From contig CAMHMG010000173.1 of the NCBI GenBank assembly GCA_946186175.1, forward strand, positions 1 to 6,528: a DNA stretch of 6,528 nt. Reading direction: 5' to 3'. The notes under the pieces are model-generated. The model was not told where the DNA came from. It saw nothing but the letters and a program-made list of their open reading frames with translations, and searched no databases. Positions 1 to 4,944 of this stretch are shown piece after piece. The position numbers and the translations under genes were made by a program. The stretch comes from an uncultured Clostridia bacterium (GTDB lineage: Bacteria > Bacillota > Clostridia > Lachnospirales > Lachnospiraceae). Position 1 is the stretch's first letter. Every line of letters begins with the position of its first letter.

Positions 1-2
1 CA

Positions 3-1550
3 TTATCTCTTCTTAGTTCTAATTCCTTTTTTATTGACGTAATAATTACCTATCCATTTACTCTTGGCCATTTTTCCGGTCTCTTCATCGAAGTAATAAT
101 ATTTACTCTTGATCTTCTTCCATCCTGTAACCATCTCAGCAGAATATTTATCAAAGTAATACTTTGCACCTTTATACTTGACCCATCCGGTCTGTGCCGC
201 TGCCTTACTGCCAAAATAATAGGTTTCGTCATCTATCACTATCATCTGATTCCTTGCAGCAATACCTGTTACGGGATCGAGATAATAATCCTTGCCGCCT
301 ATTGTCTGCTCACCATACAACATTACACCTGTCTGTGAGTCAAAACCATAGTACTTTCCATCTATCTTGGTTACACCACGTGCAACCTTCTTGTTATTCA
401 CAACATAAAAAGTATTATTATTGATAGTATGGAAGCCGCTTGCCAGCTTTCTTCCGGCATCATCATAGAGATACGTGCCAACTCCGTCCGTATGCATTGC
501 GCCTTTGACAAGAGTACCGTTCCCCTTTGCCATATATTCTTTTCCATCAACTTTAAAATTACCTACAACCATTTCTCCTGTTCCGGGTCTTAGGTAAAAT
601 GTATTCTCGCCCTGATCAAGAAATCCGGTTTTCATCTGTCCGGTCTGTTCATCAAAGTAATACCATTCTCCTTCATTCTTGACCCATCCACAAACATAGT
701 TTCCTGTTGTATCCTTGAAATATGAAGAACCATTTTCCTGAACTATTTCTCCCTCAACTGTTTTCTTGGATAGATTATAATATGCAATGACAGCCTTCGC
801 ATCAGCAACACCAACTTTAGCTCTCTTAGCTTCTGTATTATAGAATTTCTTACAGTCGGATGCACTTGTAACATATCCGTGCTCCATAATAACTGACGGA
901 ATCTTATCGACCACTCCGCGCCTTACAATCGCATAATAATCACAAAGATTTCCATTAGGATACCTGTTACCTGCACCCGATTTTCTAAGAAGAAAGCCTT
1001 TATTGGCCATACCTATGTTTTTCAATTCTTTAAGAGCAATTCTACCAAAAGCTTGTGTTTCTTCTCTGATATTATCGTGATACCCGGAATTATAAGCAAC
1101 CAAAGCATTAGCTCCGTTTGTATATCCGGCGTTAATATGAACGCTTAAAACAAAATCCGCACTAAGCTTCTGTGCGTAATTGCTCCTGGCATACAAGCAG
1201 CTACTTCCAACGCCGAGATTACAGCAGCACCCTCCATCTTCTCTTGTCATATAGACAGTGATGTCTCCATAATCCATTAATTTATCATACATAGCCATAG
1301 AAATATCCAGAACTACATCTTCTTCTCTAAGTCCATGAGCATGTGCTCCCGGATGAACGTCGCAATGTCCCGGATCTATTAGAAGCACCTTTGAATCAGC
1401 AGGCGATAAATCAGTACTTGTCATTGAGCCCTGCGTCAGGGAGGTTGCCGATACTACAAAACTGTCCATAGTCAAAATTGTAAGGATAATAACGCAGGCA
1501 AATAGTATAAGTTTATTGATATGCAAATGTTTATTGTTTAAGTTAATCAT
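3..1550 (-). CDS. Secreted N-acetylmuramoyl-L-alanine amidase (Amidase_3) with C-terminal cell-wall-binding repeats
   Basis: This is a zinc-dependent amidase expected to cleave the MurNAc-L-Ala bond of peptidoglycan outside the cell. The 515-residue protein starts with a signal peptide: basic N-terminus, hydrophobic stretch at about 14-34, probable cleavage after Ala35 (VSA). The Amidase_3 domain spans about 54-260. It shows LLIDPGH (zinc ligand His62), GLREED (Glu76 probable ligand), LSVHINA (His138) and IMEHGYVTSASD (Glu223, the usual catalytic glutamate). Residues about 285-510 hold roughly ten divergent repeats of the WYYFDxxTGxMxTGW type, as in choline- or glucan-binding CW_binding modules, which should anchor it to wall polymers. 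A short segment at 106-118 is unusually rich in Cys and Gly. The ATG start is supported by AAAGGAG 7 bases upstream. It stands alone, divergent from the PH-domain gene. Which polymer the repeats bind, and whether the role is autolysis, separation or sporulation, cannot be told. Confidence 0.94.
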   Translation of the reverse strand: MINLNNKHLHINKLILFACVIILTILTMDSFVVSATSLTQGSMTSTDLSPADSKVLLIDPGHCDVHPGAHAHGLREEDVVLDISMAMYDKLMDYGDITVYMTREDGGCCCNLGVGSSCLYARSNYAQKLSADFVLSVHINAGYTNGANALVAYNSGYHDNIREETQAFGRIALKELKNIGMANKGFLLRKSGAGNRYPNGNLCDYYAIVRRGVVDKIPSVIMEHGYVTSASDCKKFYNTEAKRAKVGVADAKAVIAYYNLSKKTVEGEIVQENGSSYFKDTTGNYVCGWVKNEGEWYYFDEQTGQMKTGFLDQGENTFYLRPGTGEMVVGNFKVDGKEYMAKGNGTLVKGAMHTDGVGTYLYDDAGRKLASGFHTINNNTFYVVNNKKVARGVTKIDGKYYGFDSQTGVMLYGEQTIGGKDYYLDPVTGIAARNQMIVIDDETYYFGSKAAAQTGWVKYKGAKYYFDKYSAEMVTGWKKIKSKYYYFDEETGKMAKSKWIGNYYVNKKGIRTKKR

Positions 1551-1557
1551 TACATCT

Positions 1558-1564
1558 CTCCTTT
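1558..1564 (-). promoter_or_regulatory. Ribosome binding site of the amidase gene
   Basis: Read on the minus strand this is AAAGGAG, a near-perfect Shine-Dalgarno sequence 7 bases before the ATG at 1550. It fixes the start of the amidase. Confidence 0.85.
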
Positions 1565-1673
1565 GTAATTTGTAATTAAAATAGTTTATATCTGATCATC
1601 TGTTTTCTTATATATAATACAGATATGTTAAATTTTTGTGTGATAAATTCTTCATAAAAAATTATCAACCCAT

Positions 1674-1702
1674 ATTATACATAGGTTCTGCTTAATTAGC
1701 AA
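1674..1702 (-). promoter_or_regulatory. Probable sigma-A promoter of the amidase gene
   Basis: On the minus strand, TTGCTA (positions 1702-1697, four of six matches to TTGACA) is followed after exactly 17 bases by a perfect TATAAT (1679-1674). Transcription would start near 1667 and leave a leader of about 117 bases before the amidase ATG. The spacing and the perfect -10 support the call, but AT-rich DNA yields such matches by chance, so it is a prediction only. Confidence 0.6.
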
Positions 1703-1746
1703 TGTACAAAATGTGGATATATCAACCATAATTTAACGGTACATAG

Positions 1747-1775
1747 TTGAATTTATAAGAAATTTAGAGTATTAT
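1747..1775 (+). promoter_or_regulatory. Probable sigma-A promoter of the PH-domain gene
   Basis: TTGAAT (1747-1752) and TATTAT (1770-1775) are separated by exactly 17 bases. They match the consensus at four and five of six positions. Transcription would start near 1782, giving a leader of about 62 bases. It lies back to back with the amidase promoter; the two -35 boxes are about 44 bases apart, so one regulator could affect both. Confidence 0.5.
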
Positions 1776-1833
1776 ATGATTGTTATTATAAAAAATGATC
1801 TAATTGATTCAAGAATATATTGATTCAGGAAAT

Positions 1834-1838
1834 GGAGG
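1834..1838 (+). promoter_or_regulatory. Ribosome binding site that sets the PH-domain start
   Basis: GGAGG ends 5 bases before the ATG at 1844. The same frame could be opened earlier by TTG at 1820, but that codon lies upstream of this site and has no Shine-Dalgarno of its own. The ATG at 1844 is therefore the start. Confidence 0.85.
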
Positions 1839-1843
1839 ATATC

Positions 1844-2233
1844 ATGGATTTTTTATGGAGTGACAGAAAAAGGACTTTATTTGGACTACCCCTTTCATTT
1901 ACGAAATACAGTATGACCGAGGAACGTCTTTTTATAGAACAGGGTTTTCTCAATAAGAAAGAGGATGAAGTAAGATTATACAGAATAATGGATGTGTCTC
2001 TAAGTCGCAGTTTCGGTCAGAGATTGTTCGGCGTCGGAACAATTCACTGCTGCTCGGCTGATAAGAGCATGAAGGATTTTGATATATTGAGTATCAAGAA
2101 TCCCAAAGATGTCAAGGAGCAGCTCTCAGAACTTGTTGAGAAACAGCGTGACGCTAAGAGAGTAACCAATAGAGAATTTATGAATGATCATCACGACTAT
2201 GATGATGATTATGATCATGACGACCATCACTGA
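1844..2233 (+). CDS. Small bacterial PH-domain (bPH_2 / DUF304-like) protein with His/Asp-rich tail
   Basis: The 129-residue product begins MDFLWSDRKRTLFGLPLSFT and matches the short single-domain bacterial PH proteins common in Clostridia. Visible hallmarks are the strand TKYSMTEERLFIEQGFLNKKEDE, then VRLYRIMDVSLSRSFGQRLFGVGTIHCCSAD and the closing helix IKNPKDVKEQLSELVEKQRDAKR. No signal peptide or membrane helix is present, so it should be cytosolic, unlike the multi-pass YdbS/YdbT relatives. The biochemical role of this family is not established and I assign none. The last 17 residues (MNDHHDYDDDYDHDDHH) are an acidic, histidine-rich low-complexity tail that could bind divalent metal; that is inference. 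It has its own promoter and ribosome binding site. It is divergent from the amidase and convergent with the sugar transferase, which it overlaps by 7 bases. Confidence 0.86.
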   Translation: MDFLWSDRKRTLFGLPLSFTKYSMTEERLFIEQGFLNKKEDEVRLYRIMDVSLSRSFGQRLFGVGTIHCCSADKSMKDFDILSIKNPKDVKEQLSELVEKQRDAKRVTNREFMNDHHDYDDDYDHDDHH

Positions 2234-3606
2234 GTTTTCTGATCTGGCCGGTCATACAGTGCTGTATGCTGATTGCTTTTGATGCCTTCAGTACTTTCCG
2301 GAAGGAATAGTATCTTAACAGTATAGAACATTATCATAAGATCCATCATTACAGATCTTTGTGATATATATATCAGGTCTAATTTAAGCTTGTCCTCGGG
2401 TGTGGTGTTGTACTTTCCATATACCTGAGCATAGCCAGTTAGGCCTGCTTTTACTTTCAGTCTCATGGAAAATTCCGGCAGTCTCTTCTCATATTCTTTG
2501 GCAATCTCCGGGCGCTCGGGTCTTGGTCCGACTATTGTCATATCTCCTTTTAATATATTAAACAATTGTGGTATCTCATCAATGCGGAATCGTCTTATAA
2601 CACGGCCTACTTTTGTAATTCTTTTATCTCCCTGCTTAGCCAGTCTTGCACTTTTTTCCGAATTCTCCCGCATACTTCTGAATTTGTATATATAAAATGA
2701 CTTTTTATCCTTGGTCAATCTTTTCTGCAAATAAAATATATGTCCTCCATCTTCTATCTTAATTGCTATTGCAGTAATGATCATAAATGGTGAAGCAATA
2801 ACAAGTGCAACCAATGACAGAATTATGTCAGAAAGTCTTTTTACAATAGGATAATACCACACAACATCTGTTCTTCGATTACGAAGGAATGGTGTATCAA
2901 AAAATGTTGATACTTCGCATCCTCTGACATTAATATCCTCAATATTAATTGAAAAATGAATATCTATATGTCTGTGCTCGCAGAAAAGAAGCATCTCCTC
3001 GCGAAGTGCAACATCAACTTTATATAGATATATATCCTGACACCTGTTAAGAATTTTGAACATTCTTTCTCTATTGGAGTTCTGATCAATACAGCCCATA
3101 ATCTTATACCTGTATGGAAACGCTTTCATCTTATCAACCAGCAAAGGATATGTCTCCTCTCCGTAGATAATAGCCACTCTGTGAGGTTCATCAAAACGTG
3201 CATGAAGTCGATTCATAAAAAATGTGATCAGCGTAATAATAAAGTTCTGCACAAAAAATGCAATTATAAACAATCTCATCTCTATTCTCTGGAAATTATG
3301 AAACCAAAAGAAGGCAGCAACCAGTAATACAATATCACTGATACCATAAGATAACATCTGAGAAAATGAAAGCTCCATAAGATGATATGCTCCAATCTTA
3401 TGTGCTTTGTACATCTTAGAAAACGAAAAATAAACGATTGAATATAAGACTCCAACGGTAGCAAGTGTCCTAAAGCCAAAATACCCCTTGTCCCATCCCA
3501 CTCCGACATTCCAATACCATAGCCATATAGCCGAACAAAATGCCATTGCAAGACTTAGAAGCATATATATATTACGAATCATTTGCTTGATGAACTTCTT
3601 TGACAT
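2227..3606 (-). CDS. Polyprenyl-phosphate glycosyl-1-phosphate transferase (WbaP-like bacterial sugar transferase)
   Basis: This family moves a sugar-1-phosphate from a nucleotide sugar onto undecaprenyl phosphate at the inner face of the membrane, the first step of an exopolysaccharide, capsule or glycoprotein glycan. Counting from the ATG (459 residues), about four membrane helices lie at roughly 10-32, 45-63, 81-103 and 109-132. A Rossmann-like CoA_binding_3 region follows (about 140-235), then a re-entrant or membrane helix (about 257-283) and the catalytic domain to about 440. The catalytic domain carries YKFRSM, the RIDEIPQLFNILKGDM segment with the Asp-Glu dyad at 343-344, VGPRPERPE and KAGLTGYAQVYGKYNT. 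In the PglC/WbaP superfamily that dyad forms the phospho-sugar enzyme intermediate. The frame can also open at TTG 3612, two codons earlier. AGAGAGG lies 10 bases from the ATG and only 4 from the TTG, so the ATG is preferred. The gene follows pilT by 25 bases. The donor sugar cannot be read from the sequence. Confidence 0.94.
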   Translation of the reverse strand: MSKKFIKQMIRNIYMLLSLAMAFCSAIWLWYWNVGVGWDKGYFGFRTLATVGVLYSIVYFSFSKMYKAHKIGAYHLMELSFSQMLSYGISDIVLLVAAFFWFHNFQRIEMRLFIIAFFVQNFIITLITFFMNRLHARFDEPHRVAIIYGEETYPLLVDKMKAFPYRYKIMGCIDQNSNRERMFKILNRCQDIYLYKVDVALREEMLLFCEHRHIDIHFSINIEDINVRGCEVSTFFDTPFLRNRRTDVVWYYPIVKRLSDIILSLVALVIASPFMIITAIAIKIEDGGHIFYLQKRLTKDKKSFYIYKFRSMRENSEKSARLAKQGDKRITKVGRVIRRFRIDEIPQLFNILKGDMTIVGPRPERPEIAKEYEKRLPEFSMRLKVKAGLTGYAQVYGKYNTTPEDKLKLDLIYISQRSVMMDLMIMFYTVKILFLPESTEGIKSNQHTALYDRPDQKTQ

Positions 3607-3616
3607 CTTCAAAAAA

Positions 3617-3623
3617 CCTCTCT
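3617..3623 (-). promoter_or_regulatory. Ribosome binding site of the sugar transferase
   Basis: The minus-strand sequence AGAGAGG lies in the short gap after the pilT stop codon. It is 10 bases from the ATG at 3606 and 4 bases from the in-frame TTG at 3612. Having the site immediately after pilT fits co-transcription and possible translational coupling. Confidence 0.65.
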
Positions 3624-3631
3624 TATTAATG

Positions 3632-4681
3632 CTATAGCTTACTTAGGTTCAATGATGGCGAACATTTCTGTGCTGCTTCCGGAGTGATCAACTCTTCTCT
3701 TACAAGACGTGCAAGATCCATATTCAAAGTATGCATACCAACTGCCTGACCCGACTGCATAGCTGTCTCTAACTGATGAGTCTTGTCCTGTCGTATAAGA
3801 TTGGCGACTGCATCATTGCCTACCAAAATCTCCGTTGCTGCTATTCTTCCGTTGCCATCCTTTCTAAGTAAAAGCTGCTGTGAAACAACTCCCCGTAATA
3901 CAGAAGCTAACTGAGTACGAATCTGATTCTGTTGGTGAGGTGGAAATACATCAACTATTCTTCCTATAGATTCAGCTGCAGATATAGTATGCAATGTTCC
4001 AAACACAAGGTGTCCTGTCTCTGCCGCTGTGATAGCTGCAGATATAGTTTCGAAATCACGCATTTCCCCGACAAGAATAATATCCGGATCCTCTCGCAAA
4101 GCTGAACGAAGTGCCGCTGCAAAGCTTTCAACATCCTTCCCAATTTCTCTCTGATGAATCATGGAAAGCTCTTCCGTATAAACAAACTCCGTCGGATCCT
4201 CTATAGTAATAATATGCTCTGCTCGATTTCTATTTATGTAATCAATCATTGCTGCTAAGGTGGTCGATTTTCCCGAACCGGTCGGACCGGTCACCAGTAT
4301 CAGCCCTCTTGGCTGTTCAGATAATGCAATCAATGTACTCTGAGGCATATCCATCTCTTCTAATCTCGGTATAACAGCACCCATGATACGAAGACTTGCA
4401 ACATATCTCGACTTCTGGTGATAAAGATTAACTCGACATCGCAATCCATGTTCTGTCTGATATGCAAAATCCAGATCTTTTCCTTCTTTGTATAATCTCA
4501 GATCCTCCTTGTTAGAAATCATGGATAAAATGATGTCATTCACTTCATCCTCCAAATAATGATTTTCTAAACGTCTGAGCGTACCAAACTGCCTTCCTAC
4601 AATACCGCTTCCCGCCGTAATATGAATATCTGAACAATTATTTCTCTCTGCAAATCTAATAATTGAATCTATCTTTTTCAT
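3632..4681 (-). CDS. pilT: Type IV pilus retraction ATPase PilT
   Basis: PilT is a cytoplasmic hexameric ATPase that drives disassembly of type IV pilin filaments, giving twitching motility or DNA uptake. The 349-residue length is normal for the family. In order: the N-terminal PAS-like domain (about 1-110) with the typical opening MKKIDSIIRFAERNNCSDIH; Walker A GPTGSGKST at 132-140; Asp box ITIEDPTEFVY at 158-168; Walker B region EDPDIILVGEMRD at 197-209; His box AETGHLVFGTLHT at 220-232; and AVANLIRQ at 291-298, the counterpart of the PilT-specific AIRNLIRE motif. This last motif and the lack of a zinc-finger insertion separate it from the extension ATPase PilB. All catalytic residues are present. 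The ATG start fits the family, although the nearest Shine-Dalgarno-like AGAGG is a long 12 bases away. The gene is followed by the sugar transferase and preceded by a structured spacer after ileS. No pilin, PilB, PilC or PilM-O gene is in view. Confidence 0.96.
   Translation of the reverse strand: MKKIDSIIRFAERNNCSDIHITAGSGIVGRQFGTLRRLENHYLEDEVNDIILSMISNKEDLRLYKEGKDLDFAYQTEHGLRCRVNLYHQKSRYVASLRIMGAVIPRLEEMDMPQSTLIALSEQPRGLILVTGPTGSGKSTTLAAMIDYINRNRAEHIITIEDPTEFVYTEELSMIHQREIGKDVESFAAALRSALREDPDIILVGEMRDFETISAAITAAETGHLVFGTLHTISAAESIGRIVDVFPPHQQNQIRTQLASVLRGVVSQQLLLRKDGNGRIAATEILVGNDAVANLIRQDKTHQLETAMQSGQAVGMHTLNMDLARLVREELITPEAAQKCSPSLNLSKL
3974..4048 (-). repeat. 15-base direct repeat inside pilT
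   Basis: The minus-strand sequence ACTATATCTGCAGCT occurs at 4048-4034 and again at 3988-3974, exactly 60 bases apart and in the same frame. Both copies encode TISAA, once before the His box (ETISAAITAA) and once directly after its final His (HTISAAESIG). The match is perfect at the nucleotide level. Confidence 0.8.
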
Positions 4682-4744
4682 GGCTATGCGCTACCTCTTT
4701 CCACGTTATTAATTCACGTCAACTTACGTCTCCGTGTGTTTTTC

Positions 4745-4786
4745 GCCTCATAGAGCTCTCTGCGTACACGCAGAGCTCTGCAAGGC
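4745..4786 (-). other. Long imperfect hairpin in the pilT leader
   Basis: Read as minus-strand RNA, the core CTCTGCG (4775-4769) pairs with CGCAGAG (4764-4758) around a 4-base loop. After a 2-base bulge, AGAG (4779-4776) pairs with CTCT (4755-4752). After a further short internal region with two G-U pairs, GCCT (4786-4783) pairs with AGGC (4748-4745). This gives about 17 pairs in 42 bases. No T-run follows on either strand, so it is not a classical terminator. It lies 64 bases before the pilT ATG and could be a leader regulatory structure or a palindromic repeat unit. Confidence 0.45.
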
Positions 4787-4807
4787 TCATTTTCCCATAT
4801 TACACAA

Positions 4808-4855
4808 TAAGGACTGATCTCTGATAGTTTTCATTCTATCACAAAACAGTCCTTA
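4808..4855 (-). terminator. Possible ileS terminator (hairpin with weak T-tract)
   Basis: TAAGGACTG (minus, 4855-4847) pairs perfectly with CAGTCCTTA (4816-4808). An inner TGATAG/CTATCA stem closes an 8-base loop, and the two stems are joined by a 5x5 internal region that itself allows three pairs, one of them a G-U pair possible only in minus-strand RNA. The stem is followed by TTGTGT, a poor U-tract. It sits about 90 bases after the ileS stop and before pilT, where a terminator would be expected. It could instead be an attenuator or a dispersed palindromic repeat. Confidence 0.4.
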
Positions 4856-4866
4856 ATGCACTCATT

Positions 4867-4872
4867 ATTATA
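4867..4872 (-). promoter_or_regulatory. Candidate -10 box for a pilT promoter
   Basis: The minus strand reads a perfect TATAAT here, with transcription expected to begin near 4860, directly before the 4808-4855 hairpin. No convincing -35 lies at 16-18 bases (the best is TGTATA, three of six), and the surroundings are very AT-rich. It would give pilT a structured leader of about 180 bases, but support is weak. Confidence 0.22.
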
Positions 4873-4876
4873 TATT

Positions 4877-4927
4877 AAATTCGTATAATATACATTTTTC
4901 TACGAATCTCGCAGTAAATGCGAAATT
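4877..4927 (-). other. Two mutually exclusive hairpins just after ileS
   Basis: In minus-strand RNA, AATTTCGCA (4927-4919) pairs with TGCGAGATT (4913-4905) over a 5-base loop: nine pairs, one of them G-U. Alternatively 4909-4901 (AGATTCGTA) pairs with 4885-4877 (TACGAATTT): nine pairs, one G-U, over a 15-base loop. The two structures compete for positions 4905-4909. Both G-U pairs would be A-C mismatches in plus-strand RNA. Neither hairpin is followed by a T-run. Confidence 0.4.
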
Positions 4928-4944
4928 CTACCTGAACAATTGAA

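Larger units (their letters stand above)
1551..1843. other. Divergent intergenic region
   Basis: These 293 bases are strongly AT-rich and hold no convincing coding sequence. They contain the two opposed promoters and the ribosome binding sites listed separately. Two small repeats may be regulatory. TATCAACC occurs at 1663-1670 and 1720-1727, each followed after a short gap by ACATAG (1679-1684 and 1741-1746). TTGATTCA occurs at 1804-1811 and 1820-1827 in the leader of the PH-domain gene. No riboswitch or RNA gene was recognised. Confidence 0.6.

Noticed and set aside
194..424. Plus-strand 76-codon frame inside the amidase repeat region
   Set aside because: It is antisense to the conserved wall-binding repeats, its composition is atypical and it has no translation signal.
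286..1000. DNA-level tandem repeats in the amidase wall-binding region
   Set aside because: The protein repeats are clear, but their nucleotide copies are too diverged to count as a DNA tandem repeat. They are ordinary for this domain family.
1820..1843. Upstream TTG start extending the PH-domain protein by eight residues
   Set aside because: The GGAGG site lies between this TTG and the ATG at 1844, so it serves the ATG. The extra residues add no domain feature.
4682..4790. c-di-GMP riboswitch before pilT
   Set aside because: I looked for the conserved class I and class II sequence blocks and tetraloop-receptor elements. None are present.
4861..4889. Plus-strand TATAAT at 4884-4889 as a promoter
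   Set aside because: No -35 box lies at a proper distance and it would drive transcription antisense into ileS with no gene following.
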